In this document: in pieces, positions 33,441-42,288 of the stretch | Position numbering within the stretch: the first letter of the stretch is position 1 | How the letters are laid out: each line of letters opens with the position of its first letter | NCBI RefSeq assembly: GCF_900141825.1 | Contig: NZ_FQYQ01000020.1 | Span: 1 to 52,384, forward strand | Direction: 5' to 3' | Length of the DNA stretch: 52,384 nt | Source: Pseudobutyrivibrio xylanivorans DSM 14809 | GTDB lineage: Bacteria; Bacillota; Clostridia; Lachnospirales; Lachnospiraceae | Position numbers and translations under genes: made by a program | The notes under the pieces: generated by a model | What the model was told of the DNA's origin: nothing | Database searches by the model: none | The model's input: only the letters and a program-made list of their open reading frames with translations

Positions 33441-33483
33441 TTTCTTCTTCTCCTTTTTCATCCCAAAAAGTTTTTATGAGATG

Positions 33484-33514
33484 AGTATAGGGGGTGGTAG
33501 TAACTACCATGCAA
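33484..33514 (-). promoter_or_regulatory. MerR-type promoter of the esterase gene
   Basis: On the - strand TTGCAT (33509-33514) and TATACT (33484-33489) are 19 bp apart. The spacer holds GGTAGT-T-ACTACC, a near-continuous dyad (33495-33509 including the outer pair). This geometry is diagnostic for activation by MerR proteins, and a MerR gene starts divergently 73 bp away. Confidence 0.7.
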
Positions 33515-33586
33515 CTAAAAATACGCTAATTGAATTTTAGTAAAATTGCCGATATAATTGTGAATCATCATTTTAGAGGAAAAGAA

Positions 33587-34417
33587 ATGAAAAAAAGATT
33601 CTTATCAATCGGAGATTATTCCAAAAAAGTGGGAGTCTCTCCTGAATTTCTCAAGTTTTATGAAAAGAAGGGATTAGTATCACCGGCTTGGAAGGACGAC
33701 AGGTCCTACAGATACTATGCTGACTATCAGGTGACCCATTTTATGGAATACCAGCAGCTAAGCAGGATGGGGGTATCCTTAGAGGATGCTAAGGGAATCC
33801 AAGAGCATGCCAGTCTCGAAGAAAGACTTAATATCTATAAAAAAGCCTGCGAGGAAAAGAGACAGGAACTGGAGCAGATGGAATTATTCCTAGAGCAAAT
33901 AGAGGATACATCATTTGCTATCGAAAACATCGCAAACAATAGAGGCTGGAGAATTGCAGAAGTGCCGGTATCCTATTTTGTATATCCAAAATCCTTCGAG
34001 CATAAAGAATCTGTTAAGAATCCTGTATGGAAAGACAATTTCAGTATGAATATCACACAGTATGTGAAATTGAAGGACCGTAATTGCGATAGGCTAGAGG
34101 AAGGAAATTTCGAGCGCCTTTGGGGCGCTGTGCAGCCTTTTTCAAACATCATTTACAAAGAAGCCAGCAATAACCCTAATAATGAAATAATGGTAGTGGG
34201 CGGAGTAAAGTGTTTTGTATATGAACATGCCATTCCAACAGACTATGATGAGTCAGGGAAGCTGAGTGATAAGGTATGGGATTTATCTGAGCCACTCAAA
34301 ATCCTGAAAGACAATGGAATGAAAAATAAGGGAGTTGTATGGCAGAAACGACTATGTGTTAGCCATGAGGCAGATGGCGAGTTTTTGCAGGTGCAGACTA
34401 CAATACCAATAGAATAA
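33587..34417 (+). CDS. MerR-family activator with GyrI-like effector domain
   Basis: 276 residues. MerR helix-turn-helix at 1-72 (KKVGVSPEFLKFYEKKGLV, then DDRSYRYYADY), coiled coil about 75-118, and a C-terminal domain of about 150 residues with the strand-helix order of GyrI/AraC effector-binding domains, as in BmrR-like regulators. It probably binds a small organic compound. An upstream frame start at 33530 is rejected since AGAGGAAAAG sits before ATG 33587. The divergent esterase with its 19-bp spacer promoter is the obvious target. Confidence 0.87.
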   Translation: MKKRFLSIGDYSKKVGVSPEFLKFYEKKGLVSPAWKDDRSYRYYADYQVTHFMEYQQLSRMGVSLEDAKGIQEHASLEERLNIYKKACEEKRQELEQMELFLEQIEDTSFAIENIANNRGWRIAEVPVSYFVYPKSFEHKESVKNPVWKDNFSMNITQYVKLKDRNCDRLEEGNFERLWGAVQPFSNIIYKEASNNPNNEIMVVGGVKCFVYEHAIPTDYDESGKLSDKVWDLSEPLKILKDNGMKNKGVVWQKRLCVSHEADGEFLQVQTTIPIE

Positions 34418-34470
34418 ATGGTATTATAAAGGTACTGTGGATATATTTTGAGAATAAATGGGAGGTAAGC

Positions 34471-35022
34471 ATGAGTAAAGTATTATTATTTATGGCAGAG
34501 GGCCATGAGGAAATCGAAGCCCTCACAGTAGTAGATTTACTTAGACGTGCAGGAATCGAGATAGAGACAGTTTCAGTTACCAGCAACAGAATGGTTCCAG
34601 GAAGTCATGGAATAGTAACTGTCTGTGATCAGCTTATTGAAGAGGTGGATTTTAACAGTGCAGATATGCTGGTGCTTCCAGGAGGAATGCCAGGCACACT
34701 TAATCTGGAACTTTGCCAGCCTCTTATGGAGCAGGTTCATAAATTTAATAACGCAGGAAAGAATATAGCTGCTATCTGCGCAGCACCTACAGTATTTGGT
34801 AAGGCAGGCCTCCTTAAGGGAAAGAAGGCTACATGCTATCCAGGTATGGAAAACGATTTGGATGGTGCAAATGTTTCAACAGATGAAGTTTGCCATGATG
34901 GAAATATCATCACAAGCCGTGGACTTGGAACAGCTATCCCATTTGCGCTTGAGATAGTTAGAACCTTCCAGGGTGATGCAGCTGCTGATAAATTAGCAAA
35001 AGCTATTGTATATAAAGGATAG
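34471..35022 (+). CDS. DJ-1/PfpI superfamily protein (YajL/ThiJ type)
   Basis: 183 residues. The nucleophile-elbow Cys103 lies in AICAAPTVFGKAG, with the conserved Glu in EGHEEIEA (about residue 14-16) and LPGGMPG (about 72-78). This is the DJ-1 clade (typical length about 185-195). The activity in vivo is debated (glyoxalase, deglycase or chaperone claims for homologues). GGGAGG precedes the ATG. The luxS start is 13 bp downstream, so the gene is co-transcribed with luxS and pfs, which is an unusual neighbour for those two. Confidence 0.88.
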   Translation: MSKVLLFMAEGHEEIEALTVVDLLRRAGIEIETVSVTSNRMVPGSHGIVTVCDQLIEEVDFNSADMLVLPGGMPGTLNLELCQPLMEQVHKFNNAGKNIAAICAAPTVFGKAGLLKGKKATCYPGMENDLDGANVSTDEVCHDGNIITSRGLGTAIPFALEIVRTFQGDAAADKLAKAIVYKG

Positions 35023-35035
35023 GAAGAGGAAAGAA

Positions 35036-35497
35036 ATGGAAAGAATAAAGAGTTTCACAATCAATCACAACATTCTTACACCAGGATTTTACATCTCACG
35101 TGTAGATGATGGTGATATCATCACTTACGATTTACGTACACGTAAGCCAAACGCAGGCGACTACATGGACAATGCTACAATGCATTCTGTAGAGCATATG
35201 ATTGCTACGTATATACGTAATTCAGAAATTGCAGACCACGTTATTTACTTTGGACCAATGGGATGCCAGACAGGATTTTACCTTGTAGTTAAGGGCGTAG
35301 ATTCAAAGAAGACCTTCGAGGTTGTTAAGAAGGTATTTGAGCAGACTGTAAACCATGATGGAGATGTATTCGGAAAGAGTGCCATCGAATGTGGACATTA
35401 TGAGAATTTGGATATAGAACTCGCAAAGAAGGAGTGCGCTCGCTATCTTGAAGTACTTAATTCTTGGACAAATATGGAATTCACATATCCAGAATAG
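35036..35497 (+). CDS. luxS: S-ribosylhomocysteine lyase LuxS
   Basis: 153 residues, normal length. The metal site is His50 and His54 in HSVEH with Cys119 in ECGHY; the catalytic Cys77 is in MGCQTG. LuxS cleaves S-ribosylhomocysteine to homocysteine and DPD, the precursor of AI-2. The ATG at 35036 follows GAGGAAAG; a longer frame from 35006 overlaps the previous gene and lacks a site. It directly precedes the nucleosidase gene supplying its substrate. Confidence 0.95.
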   Translation: MERIKSFTINHNILTPGFYISRVDDGDIITYDLRTRKPNAGDYMDNATMHSVEHMIATYIRNSEIADHVIYFGPMGCQTGFYLVVKGVDSKKTFEVVKKVFEQTVNHDGDVFGKSAIECGHYENLDIELAKKECARYLEVLNSWTNMEFTYPE

Positions 35498-35510
35498 GAG
35501 GAGATTATAA

Positions 35511-36197
35511 ATGACATTAGGTATTATTGGCGCTATGCAGATGGAGATTGAGAATCTCAAGCCATCTATTAAGAATCCTACATTGGAGACAATCAGCAGT
35601 GTCACATTCATCAAGGGCCAGATTAATGGTATCGATGTAGTTGCAGCAGTCAGCGGAATCGGAAAGGTATTTGCAGCTGTTTGTACAGAGATTATGATTC
35701 TTCATTTTGGTGTTGATCACATCATCAACATTGGTGTTGCAGGCACACTTGTAAGAGACCTTAAAGTTCTCGATGTAGCTGTTGCAGAATCAGCTGTTCA
35801 GCATGATATGAATACATCAGCTCTCGGAGATCCAGTTGGTCTTATCTCAGGAATCAACGTAGTAAACTTTGAAGCAGATAAAAGGCTTACTCAGATTGTT
35901 TGCGATGTTCTCAAGGATAAAGGAATTCCTTATCAGACAGGTGTAATTGCTTCAGGTGATATGTTTGTAGATACAGACAAGCAGAGAGACAGAATCCGTC
36001 AGAACTTCAAGGCTATTGCATGTGAGATGGAAGGTGGAAGTATTGCTCACGTTTGCTATATAAATGATGTACCATTCACACTTATTCGTTCTATCTCTGA
36101 CGGAGATGGCAGTGCAATGGATTACAATACATTTGCTGGAAAGGCAGCTGAGCAGTCTATAAATATTGTTTTAGATGTGATTGCAAGAATAAAATAA
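35511..36197 (+). CDS. mtnN: 5'-methylthioadenosine/S-adenosylhomocysteine nucleosidase
   Basis: 228 residues, cytoplasmic. The fold of MTA/SAH nucleosidases is recognised by GIIGAMQMEIE at the start, NIGVAGTL (about 75-82), CEMEGGSIAHVCY (about 172-184, with the ribose-binding Met-Glu) and RSISDGDG (about 195, with the catalytic Asp). It removes adenine from S-adenosylhomocysteine to give S-ribosylhomocysteine for LuxS. Only 13 bp separate the two genes, so SAH recycling and AI-2 formation are one unit here. AGGAGG precedes the start. Confidence 0.94.
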   Translation: MTLGIIGAMQMEIENLKPSIKNPTLETISSVTFIKGQINGIDVVAAVSGIGKVFAAVCTEIMILHFGVDHIINIGVAGTLVRDLKVLDVAVAESAVQHDMNTSALGDPVGLISGINVVNFEADKRLTQIVCDVLKDKGIPYQTGVIASGDMFVDTDKQRDRIRQNFKAIACEMEGGSIAHVCYINDVPFTLIRSISDGDGSAMDYNTFAGKAAEQSINIVLDVIARIK

Positions 36198-36264
36198 TAA
36201 CAATAAAAAATATGATAATAAACGCCGGTTAGATAAATTTTTAACAAAATTCCATAAATGTATA

Positions 36265-36302
36265 TAAGCTCATTGCTTGTTGTGCAATGAGCTTATTTTT
36301 TG
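36265..36302 (+). terminator. Intrinsic terminator after mtnN
   Basis: TAAGCTCATTGC (36265-36276) pairs perfectly with GCAATGAGCTTA (36284-36295), followed by a T tract. Confidence 0.92.
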
Positions 36303-36332
36303 TAAGATGATTGTATTGGGTGGGTGAATGTT

Positions 36333-38132
36333 ATGCATAGCATTATTAGAAGATACAATGATCTTAAAATAGGCAAAAAGCTTATTATTATATTTTTACT
36401 AATATCTATAATACCTATTATTCTTTTGCAGGTATTTCATTTTACTAGTGTCAGGAAAACTATGACCTCTCAGGTGGATGAAATCATTCAAAGTGATTTA
36501 ATCCAGATTTCAGAGAGAACTAATCTCAGCCTAGAAAACTATACCAATTTAATGTACCAGATATATGTGGATGAGAATGTTATCGACCAGGTAATGATAC
36601 TGATGAACGGCACCCCTACAAGACGGGCGGCGGCTAAAAGCGATATTAGAGAGTTGCTTCATAGATACACAAGTGTGGTAGAAGGAGTGCGTTCTATCAG
36701 CCTGGTGTGTAAGAATGGGGAGTCGGTAACATACGATTTTGCCACAGATTCATCTATGTATAATATATGGAATCGATTTAAAGATATGAGAATAGCGCCA
36801 CCATACCTGGATGCGGAAAACAAATCTGGGATGGTCATTACTCCTAGTATGAAGTTTGATGAGAATGGAGTGAAAAAATACTATTTTCATATATCAAAGC
36901 GACTGTACAACTTTGACCAGTTGGAAAAAGGAAGTATAGCAACAGTCATAATGACTGTTGACGAAGAGGTTCTAAATACAATATGTAATTCATCTAAGGA
37001 GAGCAAAACAGGAATCAACTTCATCCTAGACGATGCTGGCAAGGTAATCTCATATCCTAGTGAAGCTTATGTAGCAATGAGCACTGGAGAAAACTTAGAA
37101 GCTTTCGTACGAGAAAGTGGATATTTACAAAGTAGCCATAATATAGGAATCAATAAATACAAGGATGAATCCACAGGGTGGACATTCGTAAATGCTTATG
37201 ACACAGATGAGATGCTAAAGGATGTTAGAAGGATTCAAATAATAACAGTGTTAATAAGCTCTATCATTATTGTTGTAGTGGGATTGATTATTTTTTACAC
37301 CACAAGGACCTTTAACAAATCCGTAAATACGATAGTGAAGGGAATGCAGACTGTTCAGGCAGGTGATTTGGACAAACGCATATCAGTAAAAAGTAAGGAC
37401 GAATTCGGAACAATCGCAGCTAACTTCAACATAATGACAGCCAGGGTAAAGGAGCTATTGCAACAAATATCATCTGCTAAGGATAGGCAGCGCCATGCGG
37501 AACTAAAGGCATTAGAAGCCCAGATAAATCCACATTTTTTGTATAACACACTGGATTCAATTAATTGGATGGCAATTGAGCATGGGGAAAATGAAATCAG
37601 TAAAGCACTTAGTAACCTGGGGTTGATATTAAGGCATTCAGTGAGCAAGGTGGAGGAAAAGACGCCTATAATTGCAGAATGTGATTTCCTTCAAAGATAT
37701 TTGGAGTTGCAGCAGATTAGATATGAGGGGGCATTTAAATATGAGATTAATATGCAGCCGGAATTAAAGAATCTATATATTCACAAGCTGCTTATTCAGC
37801 CATTTGTAGAGAATGCTATATTACATGGATTTGAAGGAATAGAAGAAGGTGGAATGCTTTCTATAAATATGGACATATCAGAGGATAACAGGTTCCTTCA
37901 AATAAGTATTGCAGATAATGGGAATGGAATTGAGGAAGAGCTTGTTAACAAAATGAATAATCGAGATGCAGTTATCAATGATGACAACATAGACAAAGCG
38001 GGGTTAGGCCTGAAAAATGCATTTTCAAGGCTAGTAATGTATTACGGAGGTATGGCTCATTGGAATATTAATAGTGTGGAGAAAATCGGAACTGAGATAA
38101 CATTGTATATTCCTAAAAGTGAGTGTGAGTAG
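36333..38132 (+). CDS. YesM-type sensor histidine kinase
   Basis: 599 residues. Membrane helix about 17-36, an extracellular Cache-like sensor (about 40-300), second helix about 305-325, HAMP (about 330-380) and a coiled coil. The kinase core is of the YesM/LytS type with phospho-acceptor His401 in INPHFLYN, and an ATPase domain with QPFVENAILHG (about 490) and GLGLKN (about 555). Such kinases usually control carbohydrate ABC transporters. GGGTGA five bases ahead of ATG 36333 fits; a GTG nine bases upstream is the alternative. The regulator gene starts 3 bp after the stop. Confidence 0.92.
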   Translation: MHSIIRRYNDLKIGKKLIIIFLLISIIPIILLQVFHFTSVRKTMTSQVDEIIQSDLIQISERTNLSLENYTNLMYQIYVDENVIDQVMILMNGTPTRRAAAKSDIRELLHRYTSVVEGVRSISLVCKNGESVTYDFATDSSMYNIWNRFKDMRIAPPYLDAENKSGMVITPSMKFDENGVKKYYFHISKRLYNFDQLEKGSIATVIMTVDEEVLNTICNSSKESKTGINFILDDAGKVISYPSEAYVAMSTGENLEAFVRESGYLQSSHNIGINKYKDESTGWTFVNAYDTDEMLKDVRRIQIITVLISSIIIVVVGLIIFYTTRTFNKSVNTIVKGMQTVQAGDLDKRISVKSKDEFGTIAANFNIMTARVKELLQQISSAKDRQRHAELKALEAQINPHFLYNTLDSINWMAIEHGENEISKALSNLGLILRHSVSKVEEKTPIIAECDFLQRYLELQQIRYEGAFKYEINMQPELKNLYIHKLLIQPFVENAILHGFEGIEEGGMLSINMDISEDNRFLQISIADNGNGIEEELVNKMNNRDAVINDDNIDKAGLGLKNAFSRLVMYYGGMAHWNINSVEKIGTEITLYIPKSECE

Positions 38133-38134
38133 GT

Positions 38135-39619
38135 ATGAATATAGTTATAGTTGAAGATGAAATCAAAATAAGAAATGGGTTATCCAGATTATTATCTAGC
38201 TATGGGGAACATGAAGTAATTGCCAAGGCGAAAAACGGTAGAGAGGGATTGGAAACCATAGAAAGCCTTCATCCTGATTTGGTATTCACTGATATTAAAA
38301 TGCCAGAGATGGATGGACTACAGATGTTAGAAGAAATAAAAAATCGCCAGATAAAATGCCATAGCGTAATACTTACAGGCTATGCAGAATTCGATTATGC
38401 CAAGCGTGCTATCACCTGCGGAGCAGATGATTATTTGCTTAAGCCGATTACCGTGGATGCGGTAGACGGTGTGCTAAAATCCATCTCTGCCAAGATTAGT
38501 GCAGAGGCCACTAGAATAGATGCAGACCCAGCATCTTACATTAGAGCAATAGTTTCTGGAGCTCTTGAAAACAATGATGAAAACATAGGTAAGGCTGAGC
38601 GGATTTTTGAATTATCAAAAGGATATGAATTATGCTTTTTAAGAGGATATAGCACAAGCGGATGCTTAGACAAGACTACCGTTATGGAAAAGTTTAAGGA
38701 ATATAAGGGCTTGTATGTATCTGAAGATAATAAGGATTTGTTCATGCTTTATGATAAGTCTACCGGAAAGTATTCATCTGACGAGGAAATAGTAGCCATG
38801 CTTGACCGCAGAATAGATGTTGTTGATTGTCTAAAGGATTCTGTGTGGTATGTGGCAAGCTTGTCCAGCTTGAAGGAGCTAAAGGATATTGCTCTTCAAT
38901 CTGATAAGAAATTTTTGGATGGAGAAATGGCAGGAACTAGAATTGTAGAAGACGGTAATAATATCGTATATACGGATTATAAATATAGTAAAGATACTGA
39001 AAAAGAAATAGAAAAAATACTTGTGAATAATGATGAGGAAGGCTGGCAAAAATGGAGTGATGGCTTTGCCAAAGGATTCATAGGAAAAGCCTACGATCCA
39101 TATTCTGTAAGAAGTGCATATCAAAGCCTTGCAGGGTTTATTTTGCAGCTTGCCATTAAAATATGGCCTGATAAAGGCAGACAGATTAGGGAATTAGATA
39201 CAGTAGAAAAGATATCAAGGGCAAAGCTGTTATCTGAAATAAAGGAATGCTTGGACGAGTCGGCAGCAGTAGTGTTTGCTGGTGAAGCTACCCGTGATGA
39301 TATTCACAATTATACTATACTAAAGGCAATAGCCTACATCAGAGAAAACTATGCTAACAAGATTTCCCAGGAGGAAGTAGCAAATTATTTGTCTATAACC
39401 CCAGAATATCTAAGCACTCTTTTCCATAGAGAAATGAATAAGAATTTCTCTTCATTTGTTAATGAGTTTAGAGTAAGTCATGCTAAGCGCCTGCTTACAG
39501 GCAGCAATCTGAAGATATACGAGATTGCAGAACAGGTAGGTTTTACAGATACCAAATACTTTAATAGAGTATTTAAGGATATAGAGGGAGTATCGCCTAA
39601 GGAGTTTAGAGAAAGATGA
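38135..39619 (+). CDS. YesN-type response regulator with AraC output domain
   Basis: 494 residues. Receiver 1-120 with Asp53 in TDIKMPEMDG; an undefined middle domain (about 130-385), as usual in this family; and two AraC helix-turn-helices at 395-494 (EEVANYLSITPEYLSTLF and YEIAEQVGFTDTKYFNRVF). Partner of the preceding kinase. The targets should be the transporter/GH127 operon that begins 1.3 kb downstream. Its stop overlaps the ATG of the lipoprotein binding protein (ATGA), making a kinase-regulator-binding protein unit. Confidence 0.92.
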   Translation: MNIVIVEDEIKIRNGLSRLLSSYGEHEVIAKAKNGREGLETIESLHPDLVFTDIKMPEMDGLQMLEEIKNRQIKCHSVILTGYAEFDYAKRAITCGADDYLLKPITVDAVDGVLKSISAKISAEATRIDADPASYIRAIVSGALENNDENIGKAERIFELSKGYELCFLRGYSTSGCLDKTTVMEKFKEYKGLYVSEDNKDLFMLYDKSTGKYSSDEEIVAMLDRRIDVVDCLKDSVWYVASLSSLKELKDIALQSDKKFLDGEMAGTRIVEDGNNIVYTDYKYSKDTEKEIEKILVNNDEEGWQKWSDGFAKGFIGKAYDPYSVRSAYQSLAGFILQLAIKIWPDKGRQIRELDTVEKISRAKLLSEIKECLDESAAVVFAGEATRDDIHNYTILKAIAYIRENYANKISQEEVANYLSITPEYLSTLFHREMNKNFSSFVNEFRVSHAKRLLTGSNLKIYEIAEQVGFTDTKYFNRVFKDIEGVSPKEFRER

Positions 39620-40818
39620 AAAAAGGTCTGAAACTAATAACACTGGCTATGTGCATGGCAATTACAAATACAGCCTGTGGAAGAAGTACTTCTGATGTGG
39701 AAAACACACCTGATGAAAAAGAACAATTGTTGATATGGTCTTACTATGAAACAGAAGCACAGGTTAATGGGCTGGATAAGTTAACAGCCAGCTTTAACAA
39801 AAGCCAGGACAAATATCAGGTGTCATGGGAGTATGTTCCAATGACAGAATTTGACAAGAAAATATCCAGAGCATATACAGAGCAAGAGCTTCCAGATGTG
39901 GTAATTATTGATAATCCTGATATGAAAAAATTCATTCAGCTGGATATGTTTGAAGATATATCTGAGTATGCCAGTACCCTTAATCTAGATACAGATTATT
40001 ATGAGGCATCTGTAGATACTATCAAATACAATGATAAATACTACGGAGTTCCGTTTAACAGCAACAATGTTTGTTTGATATATCGAAGTGATTTGTTAAA
40101 GGCGGCAGGTGTTACATCACCTAAAACCTGGGATGAGCTTAGTGAAACAGCAAAGCTATTATCAAAAGATGGCTCCTACGGATTCTTGATGAGTGCCATG
40201 GATTCTGAGCAAGGATCATTTCAGTTATTGTCATGGGTGATGGCTGCCTCTGATTCTGATACACAGCTTACCAGGGAAGCAATCAGTGAATCCTATGATT
40301 ATTTAGCAGGACTTATAAAAGATGGCTGTATGCCGGCGGATTGTCTTAACTACAGCCAAACAGATATTGCAAGAAGATTTATAGAAGGGGATATAGCTAT
40401 GATGGAAAACGGACCATGGGTTTTTCCTATGCTAGATGAAGCAGGAATTAGCTATGGCCTTTCACCTATGCCTATGAATAAAAGAAATGCAGTAATACTA
40501 GGTGGAGAAAACTTAGGAATAATCAAAGGTAAAAATGTAGAAGGCTCCATTGAGTTTATAAAATATTGCATGGAACAGGGCGGAACGGAAAGATTCTGCA
40601 GCGATGCAAATCTACTCCCATCCAGAATAAAATCAGCAAATAAAATAATAGTGGATAATCCTAAGCTGGAAATTATTAGTCAGCAAATGAATTATGCAAT
40701 TCCTCGCACAGGAATAGAGGGATATTCCAGAATATCCAAGCAATTACCTAAGAGCTTTGCAGATGTAGTGACAGGAGAATTAACACCAGAAGAAGCAGCC
40801 AGAAAAACTTTGAATTAA
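39616..40818 (+). CDS. Extracellular sugar-binding lipoprotein linked to the two-component system
   Basis: 400 residues, family 1 solute-binding protein. The signal peptide ends in a lipobox TNTAC with lipidated Cys21. It is a paralogue of the transporter-linked binding protein at 40951: both read (V/L)xIWxYxET(E/D)AQ at the mature N-terminus and share ELPDVVI and MxENGPW/MxQNGPW motifs. Because its ATG lies inside the stop of the response regulator and a terminator-like hairpin separates it from the permeases, it probably presents ligand to the kinase rather than to the transporter. That role is inference. Confidence 0.85.
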   Translation: MKKGLKLITLAMCMAITNTACGRSTSDVENTPDEKEQLLIWSYYETEAQVNGLDKLTASFNKSQDKYQVSWEYVPMTEFDKKISRAYTEQELPDVVIIDNPDMKKFIQLDMFEDISEYASTLNLDTDYYEASVDTIKYNDKYYGVPFNSNNVCLIYRSDLLKAAGVTSPKTWDELSETAKLLSKDGSYGFLMSAMDSEQGSFQLLSWVMAASDSDTQLTREAISESYDYLAGLIKDGCMPADCLNYSQTDIARRFIEGDIAMMENGPWVFPMLDEAGISYGLSPMPMNKRNAVILGGENLGIIKGKNVEGSIEFIKYCMEQGGTERFCSDANLLPSRIKSANKIIVDNPKLEIISQQMNYAIPRTGIEGYSRISKQLPKSFADVVTGELTPEEAARKTLN

Positions 40819-40871
40819 AATTTGGATGAATTTTTTCCACCTTTTTTAATTTATTAGAATTTTTTAAAATC

Positions 40872-40950
40872 AAAACCTCTCTTAGAATACTTATATAAAC
40901 AAAGGAGATACAAAGTATCTCAGGGGTAAGTATTCGAAGGGAGGTTTTTT
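40872..40950 (+). promoter_or_regulatory. Long terminator-like hairpin overlapping the RBS of the binding-protein gene
   Basis: The left arm 40872-40893 pairs with 40927-40948 over 21 of 22 positions (12 bp, one mismatch, 9 bp; one wobble). Inside it a second perfect hairpin GAGATAC/GTATCTC (40905-40911/40915-40921) forms. The right arm holds GGGAGG, the Shine-Dalgarno of ATG 40951, and runs into TTTTTT. It can act as terminator of the sensor operon and as a translational lock on the transporter operon. Confidence 0.65.
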
Positions 40951-42222
40951 ATGAGATTTAAGAAAGCCGTATCAATGGCATTAGCAGGGGCAATGGCAGC
41001 GTCACTTATGGTAGGCTGCGGTAGCTCAGAAAGTGTAACAGAAGCAACTGGTTCAGGGGAAGGAACACAGACAGCACAGGCAGGAGACAAGCAAGAGGTA
41101 GTTATTTGGGATTACTTTGAGACAGATGCTCAGAAGAAAATGATGGAATCCCTGATTAATGGATTTAACTCATCACAGGATGAATATGTAGCAAGTCATA
41201 CTTATGTACCATTTGCTGATTATGAGAAGCAGTTAACACTTGGTATTGCATCTGGCGAGCTTCCAGACGTAGTTATTCTTGATGGTTGCGATATGTCATC
41301 ATTCATTGCTATGGATTTGTTCGGTGATATTTCAGATGCCAACATAGATTGGTCAGAATACATTGAAGGTCCAATGAATTCTACAATGATGGATGGCAAG
41401 CATTATGGTCTTCCTTTTGCAACAAACTGTACAGCTCTTTTCTACAATAAGGATATTCTTGATGATGCAGGAGTTCCTTATCCAAATGAGAACACTACAT
41501 GGGACGAATTCCATGAGATGGCTAAGAAGCTTACAGATTATGGCGTAACAGGCTTTGGTAATGCAGCAATCGGAACAGATGAAGGTACATTCCAGTGCCT
41601 ACAGTGGTTATACACAGCAGGAGGTTCTTACACAGATATCGAAGCTGGTAAGGATGCATATCAGCTTATGCAGGATATGATTAACGACGGCTCTTGGTCT
41701 AAAGAGTGTGTAAACTGGGCTCAGACAGATGTATGTAATAACTGGAAAGCAGGAAACATTGCCATGATGCAAAATGGTCCATGGCAGATTCCTGGTATCG
41801 AAGCAGATGCTCCTGATATGAACTATGGTGTAACTGTCCTTCCTAAGAAGGATGCTTCAAGCGGCCAGGCTACATCTATTCTTGGTGGTGAAAACATGGG
41901 CGCTGTTAAGAAAGACAACATGGAAGGCGCCAAGGCATTCCTTGAGTACTACAATCAGACAGATGTTATGGTAGATGCAATGAAGCAGTATGGTTCATTC
42001 CCACCTAAGACAGAGGCAGCTAAGGATAGCTATTGGACAGATGATCCTATTCAGGCAGAGTTCATTACACAGCTTGAAACTTCTATTCCAAGAGGACCTT
42101 CACCAATTTGGCCTTCATATTCAAATGCAATTCAGACTGGTTTCCAGGAAGTACTTACACTTGCTAAGTCGCCAGAACAGGCTGCAAAGGATACACAGGC
42201 AGCAGTTGATGCCGTTAAGTAA
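40951..42222 (+). CDS. Sugar-binding lipoprotein of the arabinoside ABC transporter
   Basis: 423 residues. The lipobox is MVGC (lipidated Cys23). The family 1 binding fold is evident, with GELPDVVILDG (about 90-100), LPFATNCTALFYNKD (about 150-165) and MMQNGPWQIPG (about 271-281). It should capture the oligosaccharide released outside and hand it to the two permeases that follow. The gene is separated from them by a hairpin at 42234 that would keep the binding protein in excess, as usual. Translation starts directly after the long hairpin. Confidence 0.92.
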   Translation: MRFKKAVSMALAGAMAASLMVGCGSSESVTEATGSGEGTQTAQAGDKQEVVIWDYFETDAQKKMMESLINGFNSSQDEYVASHTYVPFADYEKQLTLGIASGELPDVVILDGCDMSSFIAMDLFGDISDANIDWSEYIEGPMNSTMMDGKHYGLPFATNCTALFYNKDILDDAGVPYPNENTTWDEFHEMAKKLTDYGVTGFGNAAIGTDEGTFQCLQWLYTAGGSYTDIEAGKDAYQLMQDMINDGSWSKECVNWAQTDVCNNWKAGNIAMMQNGPWQIPGIEADAPDMNYGVTVLPKKDASSGQATSILGGENMGAVKKDNMEGAKAFLEYYNQTDVMVDAMKQYGSFPPKTEAAKDSYWTDDPIQAEFITQLETSIPRGPSPIWPSYSNAIQTGFQEVLTLAKSPEQAAKDTQAAVDAVK

Positions 42223-42233
42223 GAAGTAACATT

Positions 42234-42263
42234 TGGCGGGGAAGTAATTCCCCGCCATTTTTA
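42234..42263 (+). terminator. Hairpin between binding protein and permeases
   Basis: TGGCGGGGAA (42234-42243) pairs perfectly with TTCCCCGCCA (42248-42257), then TTTTT. It is a partial terminator or mRNA-protecting hairpin of the kind found after binding-protein genes. Confidence 0.85.
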
Positions 42264-42288
42264 GAAATAGTTATTTTGGAGGGATGTT

